A stretch of DNA of 58,147 nucleotides from Bacteroidales bacterium. Lineage in GTDB: Bacteria; Bacteroidota; Bacteroidia; Bacteroidales; Paludibacteraceae. The stretch's first letter is position 1. The number at the start of each line of letters is the position of its first letter. The DNA lies in assembly GCA_015061185.1 (NCBI GenBank), contig SUWZ01000016.1, positions 1 through 58,147 on the forward strand, written 5' to 3'. Made by a program: the position numbers and the translations under genes. The notes beneath the pieces are model-generated. The model was given only the letters and a program-made list of their open reading frames with translations. It made no database searches and was not told the DNA's origin. Of this stretch, positions 35,554-44,718 are shown piece by piece.

Positions 35554-36504
35554 TTAACGAAACAAAGAATCAACAAATTCCTTTTTATCAAAAATCTGCA
35601 AATGATCGATACCTTCTCCAACTCCAATATACTTAACAGGAATTTTAAATTGATCAGAAATACCTAAAACAACACCCCCCTTTGCTGTACCATCCAATTT
35701 TGTAATAGCCAAAGAGGTAACTTCGGTAGCCTTGGTAAACTGGCGCGCTTGCTCAAAAGCATTTTGTCCGGTAGAACCATCCAACACCAATAAAACCTCA
35801 TGCGGAGCATTCGGTATAATCTTCTGCATAACTTGTTTTATCTTAGTCAATTCGTTCATTAAATTGATCTTATTATGCAAACGGCCGGCAGTATCAATAA
35901 TAACAACGTCTGCCCCATTTGCTTTGGCCGAAGACAACGTATCGTATGCCACCGAAGCAGGGTCTGCCCCCATCTTTTGCTTGATAACCTGACAATTTAC
36001 TCGTTCTCCCCAAATAACAAGCTGTTCAACAGCAGCAGCTCTAAAAGTATCTGCAGCTCCTAAAAAGACTTTTTTCCCGGCCTTAGTGAATTGATATGCC
36101 AGTTTCCCAATTGTTGTAGTTTTCCCGACACCATTTACACCAACAACCATAATCACGTATGGTTCATCAGAAATAGGAAGAGAAAAATCACCTCCATCCA
36201 CCGTATTATTTTCTTCCAACATAGAAGAAATTTCATCTTTTAAAATCGAATTCAATTCACTTGTATTCACATACTTATCCTGAGCGACCCTATTTTCTAT
36301 GCGCTCAATTATTTTCAAGGTAGTATCCACTCCAACGTCAGATGTAATTAACACCTCTTCGAGATTATCCAACACCTCGTCATCGACCTTAGATTTACCA
36401 ACGACCGCCCTTGCAATTTTTGACAAGAAACTCTCTTTTGTCTTTTCCAGACCCTTATCCAAAGTTTCTTTCTTTTCCTTAGAAAAAATACTAAATAGAC
36501 CCAT
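35554..36504 (-). CDS. ftsY: Signal recognition particle receptor FtsY
   Basis: I start at M-G-L-F-S-I-F (36504), because the longer frame begins with a GTG inside the promoter element. The 316-residue SRP GTPase has an NG domain and only a short N-terminal extension, as usual in Bacteroidota. GTPase motifs are G-V-N-G-V-G-K-T-T-T (G1), D-T-F-R-A-A-A (G2), D-T-A-G-R (G3), T-K-L-D-G-T-A-K-G-G (G4) and G-V-G-E (G5). It docks SRP-bound ribosomes at the membrane. rimO follows 10 bases downstream. Confidence 0.95.
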   Translation of the reverse strand: MGLFSIFSKEKKETLDKGLEKTKESFLSKIARAVVGKSKVDDEVLDNLEEVLITSDVGVDTTLKIIERIENRVAQDKYVNTSELNSILKDEISSMLEENNTVDGGDFSLPISDEPYVIMVVGVNGVGKTTTIGKLAYQFTKAGKKVFLGAADTFRAAAVEQLVIWGERVNCQVIKQKMGADPASVAYDTLSSAKANGADVVIIDTAGRLHNKINLMNELTKIKQVMQKIIPNAPHEVLLVLDGSTGQNAFEQARQFTKATEVTSLAITKLDGTAKGGVVLGISDQFKIPVKYIGVGEGIDHLQIFDKKEFVDSLFR

Positions 36505-36524
36505 AAGCAATGAATTAAACTGCA

Positions 36525-36532
36525 CAAAGATA
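36525..36532 (-). promoter_or_regulatory. -7 promoter element of the ftsY-rimO operon
   Basis: The minus strand reads TATCTTTG (36532 to 36525), 20 bases before the ATG at 36504. This excludes the longer reading frame start. Confidence 0.6.
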
Positions 36533-36553
36533 CGATTTTTAATTTTTAATTTT

Positions 36554-36583
36554 TCGAAATCTTATATACTTTCTGTATATTTG
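36554..36583 (+). promoter_or_regulatory. Promoter of the TPR/beta-barrel/djlA/wzx gene group
   Basis: TATATTTG (36576-36583) is an exact -7 match. At the normal 19-base spacing lies TCG within TTTTCG (36551-36556), one mismatch from TTG. The leader to the ATG at 36606 would be short. Confidence 0.5.
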
Positions 36584-36605
36584 CAAAAACCAAATTTATA
36601 AAAAA

Positions 36606-39600
36606 ATGAAGAAGTTACTAACTCTTATAGTAATAAACCTTTGTATATTAGGAATATACGCACAAAAAACAGTTGAAAATGCACATCCGGACAGACTTTA
36701 TATAGAGGGTAAAAAAGCATACGATTTGCAACAATATGGTGTTGCGGAACGCTATTTTTCTGAATATTTTCAAAAATTAGATAATAAAGATCGTTCTCCA
36801 TTGTATAGTGAAACAGAATATTTTATTGCAAGTTGCTCTTACAATCAAAATGATTGGGAGGCCAGAAAAAAATTGGAAAAATTCAAGAGTAATAATCCTC
36901 AGTCCCCATTCGTTGACAGAGCCAATTTCTTATTGGGAAACATTCATTTCAAACAAAAAGAGTATTCAGAAGCGGCTCAATTTTACAACGAATGTAATGC
37001 GAACAAATTGAATAAGTTCGAACACAACGAACTTCTATTCAAAAACGGGTTCAGTCATTTGGAGATAAAAGATTACAACAAAGCACAACGCCTATTCTCG
37101 ACCCTACTACAAGATTCAACTCGTTACAACTTATCTGCAAAATACTATAACGCCTACATAAGCTATTTGTTACAAGATTACAACAAAGCCCTTCCTGAAT
37201 TTTTATCATTGCAAAATGAGAAAGATTACGAGAACATAATTCCTTACTACCTATTTCAAATTTATTACACCCAAAAAAAGTATGATTTGGTATTGAAAAC
37301 AGGAGAAGATTTATTGGCTAAAGATCCTAAAAATTCTAACAACAAAGAGATATACCGCATTTTAGGAGAATGCTATTACGGGAAAAAAGATTACCCCAAA
37401 ACCATTCAATACCTATCTCGCTATTGGGACGAATCCAAACAAGTTGTAAGAGAAAACATGTATATGTTGGGAGATTCTTATTTCCAAACGAAAGATTACA
37501 AAAAATCTATCGAATGTTTCCAAAAAGTAACTGCGGTTGAAGATGCAATGACTCAAAATGCGTATCTATTCTTGGGAGCCTGCTACATAAAAGAAAATAA
37601 TAAAAACAATGCTCGTCTATGTTTTCAATCAGCAAGTAGAATGGAGTACGATTTACACGTCAAAGAAGAGGCTGCATACAACTATGCACTAGTAGTTTAT
37701 GAGCAATCTTATTCACCATTTAATGAATCCATTACAGCCTTTGAAAATTTTATAACCAATTTCCCAAAATCAGGATATACAGATAATGTATATGGCTATA
37801 TGGTAAACCTATACTTAACCACAAAAAATTATGAAGAGGCTCTTGCTTCAATAGAAAAAATAAAAGAAAAAAATCTGCAAATTTACGAAGCAAGACAACG
37901 ACTACACTATAGTTTGGGTATTAAAAATTTTACAGAAGCTAACTATGGCGAAGCGATTGAGTACTTCAATAAATCTCTGAATGATGGAAAATACAATCGA
38001 ACTTTGGAAGCCTCAACACTATTTTGGAGAGGAGAAGCCTACTATAAATTAAAGGATTATACAAAAGCCTCAACAGACTTTGAAACGTTTGTCAACTCTA
38101 TAGGAGCAAGAAATTGTGACGAATTTAATTTAGCGCATTATAACGTTGGATACAGTTTTTTCACAAAAAAAGAGTACGACAAAGCATTAACTTGGTTTAG
38201 AAAATACATTAACTTGGAGAGTAAAAATCAAACATTAATTGCAGACGCAACCAATAGAATTGGGGATTGTTATTTCAATCAACGTAATTTTGAGAATGCA
38301 ACCCAAAATTACGCCAAAGTGTATGCTCTTAATGGTCCTGGAGCAGATTACGCATGCTTTCAAGAGGGTTTTATACAAGGATTGCAAAAAGATTATCCTA
38401 AGAAAATATCAACATTAGAAAAATTGATTAAAACTTTCCCTCAATCAGAATATATTGCTGATGCAAAATATGAAATTGGACGTGCCTACATTATGTTAGG
38501 AAAAAAAGAAGAGGCCATAGATTTATATTCAAAATTATCTAAGGATTACCCTCATAGCGTTTTAAGTCGGAAAGGGAAACTACAAACAGCTATGTTATAC
38601 GATGAAATGTCTCAAACCGACAATGCCATAAAATGTTATAAAGAGATTGTTGACTTCTTCCCTCAAAGCGTAGAAGCAAAAACTTCATTAGAAAGTTTAA
38701 AAACGATTTACTTTGAACAAAATAACATTCAAGGGTATGCAGACTATGTGGAATCATTAGGAGGATTAGTTTCTTTTAAAAAATCAGAACAAGACTCTTT
38801 AACTTATTTGGCAGCAGAAAGACAATTTCTGAAAGGAGAATACAATGATGCAATCTCCAGTTTAAAAAATTACTTAGAAAAATTTTCAAATGGAGGATTT
38901 ACATACAATGCTAAGTTGAATTTAGCTAATAGTTATTTTGCTATCGATGATAAAACAAATGCAATAAATGAATATAAATTCATCGCAAGCAATTTAGGAG
39001 CACCTGATAGAGAGTTAGCTCTATTAAGATTATCAGAAATTTACTTCGACCTAAAAGAATATGACAATGCAATTTCATCAATGAGTACATTAGATAGCAT
39101 AAGTCAAAATCCGGAAAACAAACAAAATGCAAAGATTGGTATTCTGCGTTGCCACAATCAACTAAGCAATACAGAGGCTTCAATAATAGCAGCAACTGAA
39201 ATCATTGAAAATGGAAAGATTCTCGATCCTGCATTAATTAGAGAAGCTCTCTACATTCGCGCAATGGCATATAATCAAAACGGAGACTCCGCAAAAGCAT
39301 TTAATGATTTTAAATCATTGTCTGAAAATTGCTTAGACGAGTATGGCGCAGAAGCTCAATATAATATAGAGTTATACTTCTTCAATTCCGGAGATTTAGC
39401 AAGTGCGGAAAAAGAGATTTTTGAATTTATTGAAAAGAACACTCCGCATCAATATTGGTTAGCAAAAAGTTTTATCCTATTATCAGACATCTATATGAAA
39501 CAAGGAAAAGATTTTGAAGCAAAACAATATCTTCTCAGTGTTAGAGAGAATTATAAAGGAAAGGATGATATCGCATCCGAGATAAAAATGAGATTAGACG

Positions 39601-39641
39601 AAATTGAAAATAGAGAGTTTGATAAAATTGTAAATGAATAA
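36606..39641 (+). CDS. Large tetratricopeptide-repeat periplasmic/outer-membrane-associated protein
   Basis: This 1,011-residue protein has a signal peptide (about residues 1-19, ending G-I-Y-A before Q20). Almost the whole mature chain is TPR helices of about 34 residues, with recurring A-x-x-x-F/Y, G-x-x-Y/F and Y-x-x-A-x-x-x-F patterns. It resembles CpoB/YbgF-like scaffolds. TPR arrays mediate protein assembly; the partner is unknown. It ends 15 bases before a beta-barrel gene on the same strand, a pairing I recall as frequent in Bacteroidota. The two products probably act together at the outer membrane. Confidence 0.85.
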   Translation: MKKLLTLIVINLCILGIYAQKTVENAHPDRLYIEGKKAYDLQQYGVAERYFSEYFQKLDNKDRSPLYSETEYFIASCSYNQNDWEARKKLEKFKSNNPQSPFVDRANFLLGNIHFKQKEYSEAAQFYNECNANKLNKFEHNELLFKNGFSHLEIKDYNKAQRLFSTLLQDSTRYNLSAKYYNAYISYLLQDYNKALPEFLSLQNEKDYENIIPYYLFQIYYTQKKYDLVLKTGEDLLAKDPKNSNNKEIYRILGECYYGKKDYPKTIQYLSRYWDESKQVVRENMYMLGDSYFQTKDYKKSIECFQKVTAVEDAMTQNAYLFLGACYIKENNKNNARLCFQSASRMEYDLHVKEEAAYNYALVVYEQSYSPFNESITAFENFITNFPKSGYTDNVYGYMVNLYLTTKNYEEALASIEKIKEKNLQIYEARQRLHYSLGIKNFTEANYGEAIEYFNKSLNDGKYNRTLEASTLFWRGEAYYKLKDYTKASTDFETFVNSIGARNCDEFNLAHYNVGYSFFTKKEYDKALTWFRKYINLESKNQTLIADATNRIGDCYFNQRNFENATQNYAKVYALNGPGADYACFQEGFIQGLQKDYPKKISTLEKLIKTFPQSEYIADAKYEIGRAYIMLGKKEEAIDLYSKLSKDYPHSVLSRKGKLQTAMLYDEMSQTDNAIKCYKEIVDFFPQSVEAKTSLESLKTIYFEQNNIQGYADYVESLGGLVSFKKSEQDSLTYLAAERQFLKGEYNDAISSLKNYLEKFSNGGFTYNAKLNLANSYFAIDDKTNAINEYKFIASNLGAPDRELALLRLSEIYFDLKEYDNAISSMSTLDSISQNPENKQNAKIGILRCHNQLSNTEASIIAATEIIENGKILDPALIREALYIRAMAYNQNGDSAKAFNDFKSLSENCLDEYGAEAQYNIELYFFNSGDLASAEKEIFEFIEKNTPHQYWLAKSFILLSDIYMKQGKDFEAKQYLLSVRENYKGKDDIASEIKMRLDEIENREFDKIVNE

Positions 39642-39656
39642 ATAGTTTCTCCAAAT

Positions 39657-41402
39657 ATGAAAAGGTTAATATTATCCATCATTATTATATCTTTTTCTAA
39701 TTCTATCGTGCTTGCACAAAGAGATGCAACCAACGACACCACAATTACAAAAGATATAGAGATTGTAAAAGAATATAATCCCGTAATTAAAGATGCCGGC
39801 AAAATCAACACTATGCCGGAACTAAAGGATATACAAAGCGAAAAGAAACCCTCTTCGTACTCCGTTTGGACTTCTCCGATAACACTTGAAGCAAGCAAGA
39901 TACAACCCTTAGATTATGCTCTTCCCGCTAAAGAACAAAGCAAAGCCTATAATAAGAGAATGATACGTCTTGGAGGCGGTAATTATGCATCTGCGTTAGG
40001 CGAAATCTACACCCCAATATTTCAAAATAAAAGAAACGACTTAAACTTAATTTTGTTACATAAGTCTTCGTTTGGCTACATTGATTTGACACCCGAATCT
40101 TATCCCGGATTGCCAGAAAATATTGAATCGCAAGCAACAACAAATAGAAATAAAGCCAAATTGTCTTATTCTCGAAATATCAAAAATAAAGAATTAAGTT
40201 CATTTGTAAAGGCTGATTATAATTTCTTTAAATATTATGGCTATGACGCTGCTATAGATGAATTAGCCAGGTCCGGAATACACAAAACGAACAATGATTC
40301 CAATAAACAATCTATTTTTAAATTGGCAGCCAATGTTCGTTTCAAAAGTAAAGATTATATATCTAAATGGAAATATGACTTTCAAACAAACTATCGCCTA
40401 TTTTCCAATAGAAACGAGTTGAAAGAACATAGCATCTTTACAGATTTGAATGGTGAGTATCGCATGGAGTCATCCTCTTTCGGAATTAATTTCAATATGC
40501 ATAATATCATAATGGATAGACCGGAGAGTAACGACATGTTTAACTACTCTAAGGATCGAAATTTGCATAGCTACACCATGCTAAAGTTTACCCCTCATTA
40601 CACCTACCACAACGAGATTGCCAAGATTATAATCGGAGTAAAAGGGTCATTCAGCATTGGACAAGGAAAAAAAGGAGCTGTAACCCCTGATATATACGCA
40701 GATGTAAGAATCGCCAAAGAGAAAGTATATTTATACGCAGGAGTAACTGGAGATTATGTTGTCAACAATTACTACAACACAATAGAAGAAAATAAATATA
40801 TCGCATCAGACACAAGATTAGAAGATACTTACATACCAATTGATGTATATGCAGGATTTAAATTTAAATTTGCGAAACGATTGGATTTTAACATTCGAGC
40901 TGGATACAAAATTATAAACAATGCCTATTTCTTTGTAAATAAACTCTCTCCTGACTCTCTAATTCTTAATCAATTCGATGCTGTTTACGAAGAAAATGCC
41001 GGAGTGTTTGAAGCTGCAGCAAAATTAGCATACGATTGGAATGAACGATTAAACATCCGCTTAGGAGCTAAATTTAACAAATGGTCATTGTCTAAATATG
41101 AATACGCATGGCATCGACCTAATTGGATTCTAGATTTTCACTCATCCTATCTAATTACAAAAGATGTACGAGTTAATTTATGTTATGCGTTCGAAGCCGG
41201 TAGATATGCTTTAATAAATAACAATGCAATCAAATTAAACAATACGCACAATTTAAGTCTTGGTGCGGATTGGAATATATTGAATTGGTTGAATATATTC
41301 ATAAATCTCGACAACATAACTAATACCGAATATCAAGAGTGGTATGGTTATACAAAACAAGGATTTAATATCTTAGGAGGAGTCACCTTCTTGCTAAAAT
41401 AG
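39657..41402 (+). CDS. TonB-receptor-like outer-membrane beta-barrel without a full plug
   Basis: This 581-residue protein has a signal peptide (residues 1-20, ending V-L-A-Q). A short periplasmic part contains K-E-Y-N-P-V-I-K-D-A-G-K-I-N and M-P-E-L (about residues 37-55), a motif of Bacteroidota barrels often labelled TonB-dependent receptors. Regular amphipathic strands follow, ending L-G-G-V-T-F-L-L-K. No TonB box or full plug domain is visible, so active substrate import is doubtful. It is co-transcribed with the TPR protein upstream and sits 42 bases before the DjlA-like gene. Function is unknown. Confidence 0.78.
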   Translation: MKRLILSIIIISFSNSIVLAQRDATNDTTITKDIEIVKEYNPVIKDAGKINTMPELKDIQSEKKPSSYSVWTSPITLEASKIQPLDYALPAKEQSKAYNKRMIRLGGGNYASALGEIYTPIFQNKRNDLNLILLHKSSFGYIDLTPESYPGLPENIESQATTNRNKAKLSYSRNIKNKELSSFVKADYNFFKYYGYDAAIDELARSGIHKTNNDSNKQSIFKLAANVRFKSKDYISKWKYDFQTNYRLFSNRNELKEHSIFTDLNGEYRMESSSFGINFNMHNIIMDRPESNDMFNYSKDRNLHSYTMLKFTPHYTYHNEIAKIIIGVKGSFSIGQGKKGAVTPDIYADVRIAKEKVYLYAGVTGDYVVNNYYNTIEENKYIASDTRLEDTYIPIDVYAGFKFKFAKRLDFNIRAGYKIINNAYFFVNKLSPDSLILNQFDAVYEENAGVFEAAAKLAYDWNERLNIRLGAKFNKWSLSKYEYAWHRPNWILDFHSSYLITKDVRVNLCYAFEAGRYALINNNAIKLNNTHNLSLGADWNILNWLNIFINLDNITNTEYQEWYGYTKQGFNILGGVTFLLK

Positions 41403-41444
41403 AAACCAATCTTTATAATTGATTTTTGTTTAATTACAGCATCA

Positions 41445-42188
41445 ATGAGCCTTTTTGTACTGACACCTATAATAGGATTATTATTGTTCTATGCTTTTTA
41501 TTACTCTTCAATAAATGAAGAGGAAGAAATCACGTTGTCACAAAAAGCGATTATACAATTAATTGCTCAAACAATGAAAGCAGATGGGCAGTTAACCAAA
41601 AGCGAATTGAATGTAGTCAAAGAATATTTATTAGCTAACTACAATGAGAATGTCAGTAAAAAATTATTACTATACCTAAGAACTGTTTTAAAAAGAAATT
41701 TGGAGATACAGGATATCAGACCTTTATGCCTTAGGATTAATCAAACAGTAAATTACAAAGGAAAACTAAGCGTATTGTCTGTCTTGTTTAAAATTGCATA
41801 CGCACAAGGAGAGATTACCCAAAAAGAATTTGAAATCATCCAACTATTTGCCCGATTTTCCTGCATAAGACATGAAGATTTCAGAGCAATTTCGCAATTG
41901 TACATTCGCAATAGAAACAATTGGAAGAGACGTACCCAAGAACAGAATAACCATAGGTATCAGCGAACCCAAACTCAACAACCATACAATAGTAAAAAAT
42001 GGGCATACGACGAATTGGGCATTCCTGAAAATTCGTCTCAAGATGAGATAAAAAAAGCATTTAGAAAATTAGCCAGAAAGTACCATCCGGACAAACTAAT
42101 CAATGCATCAGAAAGTGAAGTAACATACGCAACTGAAAAATTTAGGAAAGTAATCAATGCTTATGAAGCACTAATTGAAGATAAATGA
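41445..42188 (+). CDS. DjlA-like membrane co-chaperone (TerB-like plus J domain)
   Basis: This 247-residue protein has an N-terminal membrane segment (about residues 4-21). A TerB/DjlA central helical domain (about 30-150) includes M-K-A-D-G-Q-L-T-K-S-E and A-Y-A-Q-G-E-I-T-Q-K-E, and a C-terminal J domain (about 183-245) has the H-P-D tripeptide in Y-H-P-D-K. This is the DjlA architecture, a membrane-bound DnaK partner. A basic, glutamine-rich linker separates the domains. The stop overlaps the flippase start by four bases (ATGA at 42185-42188). Confidence 0.88.
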   Translation: MSLFVLTPIIGLLLFYAFYYSSINEEEEITLSQKAIIQLIAQTMKADGQLTKSELNVVKEYLLANYNENVSKKLLLYLRTVLKRNLEIQDIRPLCLRINQTVNYKGKLSVLSVLFKIAYAQGEITQKEFEIIQLFARFSCIRHEDFRAISQLYIRNRNNWKRRTQEQNNHRYQRTQTQQPYNSKKWAYDELGIPENSSQDEIKKAFRKLARKYHPDKLINASESEVTYATEKFRKVINAYEALIEDK

Positions 42189-43453
42189 TGTCAATAATTA
42201 TCAATAAGATCAGAAACAACTCCGGAATTTTTGGAAATATGGCTTCATTGGGTATATTACAAATTGCCAACTACATTATTCCGATAATAGTAATACCCTT
42301 TATTGTAAGGGGATTAGGAGTTGACAAATTTGGTGTAGTAAGTTATGCTCAAAACATTATCTCCTATTTTACTATAATTGTTACATACGGATTTGAATAC
42401 TCTGCCACAAGAGAAATTGCAATAAACAAAAACAATCCAAAATCAATTCAAGCTACATTTTGGAATGTAATGATTTGCAAATTCATACTATTAGGATCCT
42501 CTTTTCTCTTGTTTATACTCCTTTCTCTATTTTGGGGAAAAATTCAAGAAGATTACAAACTCTATTTGATATTATTCAGCATCAACATAGGTTTTACCCT
42601 ATTCCCCACATGGTTTTTTCAAGGTATTGAGAATATGAAATCCATGGCTATCATAAACTTTCTAATCAAAGTATTTGGAATGGGATTATCTATATTTTTT
42701 GTTAACACGCCCGATGATTACCTTATATATGCTGCCATGCCTTCATTCTCGTACGCAATATTTGGAATATTATCCTTCATCTACGTCGTAAAAAAATACA
42801 ATTTGCAATTCTGCAGTAACAAGAAAGGGGTAATTCATGAAAGTAAAAAAGGATTCCCAATTTTTTTAAATTCACTGTTTGCCACTCTATATACAACTGC
42901 TAATATAACCATACTAGGTCTATTTATGGATGACTATAACGTAGGTATATATTCCGGTGCCCATAAAATTATCATGGCCATATTGATGGTTACAAGCATG
43001 CCTATAAATTTAGCCATATTCCCATCTATCAGTAGGAAGATAGAAGAGTCTAAAGATAGCGGAATAAGATATTATCAAAAAATGCTATTTTACGTATTCT
43101 TACTTTCTGTTGTAGTTAGTTTTGGCTGCTATTTGTTCAGTCCTATATTAGTTAAAATAATGTTGGGAGAAGAATTCTTAAAAGCCATTCCACTATTACA
43201 ATATTTCTCTGCGCTACCCACCTTAGTAATCATGGCAAGCATGTTCACCGTGCAAGGCTTATACGGATTAGGTTACGCACGTTTTGCTCCTATCGTAGGA
43301 CTTACAGTAGGCTGCATCTGCATTATATGCAACCTATACCTCATACCCATATACGGTATTTTTGGTGCAGCCACATCGTGGATAATCGCCCAAATATTAG
43401 AAATTTTGCTATCTGGGGGAATTGTGGTGTATAAGACAAGAAGTGAGAAATGA
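42185..43453 (+). CDS. Wzx-type polysaccharide flippase (oligosaccharide transporter)
   Basis: This 422-residue integral membrane protein has about 12 predicted helices and belongs to the MATE/PST superfamily (RfbX/Wzx). Opening residues N-M-A-S-L-G-I-L-Q-I-A-N-Y-I-I-P and the T-R-E-I-A segment near residue 78 fit the family. It would flip lipid-linked repeat units across the inner membrane. It overlaps the djlA stop by four bases, an unusual partner for wzx. It is the first gene of the large glycan region and matches the polymerases further downstream. Confidence 0.9.
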   Translation: MMSIIINKIRNNSGIFGNMASLGILQIANYIIPIIVIPFIVRGLGVDKFGVVSYAQNIISYFTIIVTYGFEYSATREIAINKNNPKSIQATFWNVMICKFILLGSSFLLFILLSLFWGKIQEDYKLYLILFSINIGFTLFPTWFFQGIENMKSMAIINFLIKVFGMGLSIFFVNTPDDYLIYAAMPSFSYAIFGILSFIYVVKKYNLQFCSNKKGVIHESKKGFPIFLNSLFATLYTTANITILGLFMDDYNVGIYSGAHKIIMAILMVTSMPINLAIFPSISRKIEESKDSGIRYYQKMLFYVFLLSVVVSFGCYLFSPILVKIMLGEEFLKAIPLLQYFSALPTLVIMASMFTVQGLYGLGYARFAPIVGLTVGCICIICNLYLIPIYGIFGAATSWIIAQILEILLSGGIVVYKTRSEK

Positions 43454-43456
43454 CAA

Positions 43457-44506
43457 CTATTTAGTTAATAAAATTAATTTATCGCATTGTTTTTGAATTG
43501 GTTTTAATATTAAAGTGTTCACAATTAAGCTAAAAATAAAACTAATTACAAAAATAACAATGATATAAACGTATTGAAATAGAACATCGGGACACCACGT
43601 AGGACATTTAAAATGACCTTGCATTATAAATACAATAGGAAAGTGAATGAGGTAAATTCCAAAAGATTGACTTGCGAAAAAACGAATAAGATAGGCTGTA
43701 TTTTCAGAAAAAGAAAATTTCAAGCGAGTTAGCCAAACGTATATCCATAGCGAAAATAATGTAAAAGATGGCATATAATCATGAATATGATTTTGATAAG
43801 AGAACTCATATTTTTTCAAAATGATTATCAAAAAACCAATTAATCCCAATATCGAAATTAATTTAATAGATTGTTTATCGGTAAATATTTTTTCCACGCA
43901 TGCTCCCAAATAAAAATACATAGACCAACCAACAAATGGATTTATCCAAGCCGAAAACGGGACTGAAAACAAATAGGGAGAATATGCTATAGCACAATTA
44001 GTTAGCAATAAAATAGAAATAAAAATAATTGCGCCAAAACGAGAGATTGAAGAAAAAATTTTGGATGTAAATGGAGACATCAACACATTACCTACTAATA
44101 CGTACATAAACCAGAAATGAGAAACAGAATGACCAGAAATAGAGTCAACAATAAAACGATGAAATAATCCAGAATAAGACCCCGTTTCCGTTTTTAAATT
44201 ATGAGCTGAGAGTAGAAACATGTAGAAGAGAAGAGGTAATATCAAATAGGCTATTTTTTTTATATAGAACCGAACGTACTGCATATCATCTACATAATCG
44301 TCCTGATTTAATGCAAATTTCCCACTTATCATAAAAAAAATAGGATTACATAAAACAAAAATAGTATCAATCATTCTTGTGTAGAGTCCTTTTATGCCCA
44401 TATCGGGTGCTATTATCCACATTGTATGAACCCCTAATACAAAAAAACAGGCTAAAAGCCTAATTAATTCATAATGACAATCCCTCTCTTTCTTAAGAAT
44501 TTCCAT
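43457..44506 (-). CDS. Acyltransferase family 3 membrane protein (O-acetyltransferase-like)
   Basis: This 349-residue protein has about ten membrane segments. It has the family start Y-E-L-I-R-L-L-A-C-F-F-V-L-G-V-H near residue 12 with the conserved H, P-I-F-F-M-I-S-G-K-F-A-L near residue 55, and the C-terminal S-F-G-I-Y-L-I-H-F-P. It probably adds an acetyl or other acyl group to a sugar of the surface glycan. The gene is convergent with wzx, three bases apart. A broken relative lies at 54557-55109. Repeat copy D lies upstream of its start. Confidence 0.88.
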   Translation of the reverse strand: MEILKKERDCHYELIRLLACFFVLGVHTMWIIAPDMGIKGLYTRMIDTIFVLCNPIFFMISGKFALNQDDYVDDMQYVRFYIKKIAYLILPLLFYMFLLSAHNLKTETGSYSGLFHRFIVDSISGHSVSHFWFMYVLVGNVLMSPFTSKIFSSISRFGAIIFISILLLTNCAIAYSPYLFSVPFSAWINPFVGWSMYFYLGACVEKIFTDKQSIKLISILGLIGFLIIILKKYEFSYQNHIHDYMPSFTLFSLWIYVWLTRLKFSFSENTAYLIRFFASQSFGIYLIHFPIVFIMQGHFKCPTWCPDVLFQYVYIIVIFVISFIFSLIVNTLILKPIQKQCDKLILLTK

Positions 44507-44655
44507 AAAAACGATATTAAAATTTCACTAAAAAAAATAGATTCAAGGTGAGTTTTGAGTTGAAGATAAATTATTTGATATATTTAGGCGACTAACCATT
44601 TGTCTATCGGTCACAGAGCTCAGTCTGTTATCTTCTTACTCTAATTAACCTCTCG

Positions 44656-44693
44656 AGATAATTTCAAAAATTCCGAGAAAAGAATTAATAAAA
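44656..44693. repeat. Dispersed intergenic repeat, diverged copy D
   Basis: This stretch aligns with copy B (19191-19227): both contain a TTCAAAAATT core followed by C-G-A/G-A and an AAT-TTAT/AATTAAT end. It lies about 25 bases beyond the stop of the minus-strand CotH gene. The arms are no longer perfect. Confidence 0.35.
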
Positions 44694-44718
44694 CTCATCT
44701 TTAACGAATAATAAACTT

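Noticed and set aside
36505-36525. Longer ftsY start at 36525 (GTG)
   Set aside because: The codon lies inside the TATCTTTG promoter element; M-G-L-F at 36504 is the normal start.
39551-39898. 115-codon minus-strand frame over the TPR/barrel junction
   Set aside because: Opposite strand to two well-supported genes; composition is that of a reverse translation of the barrel start.
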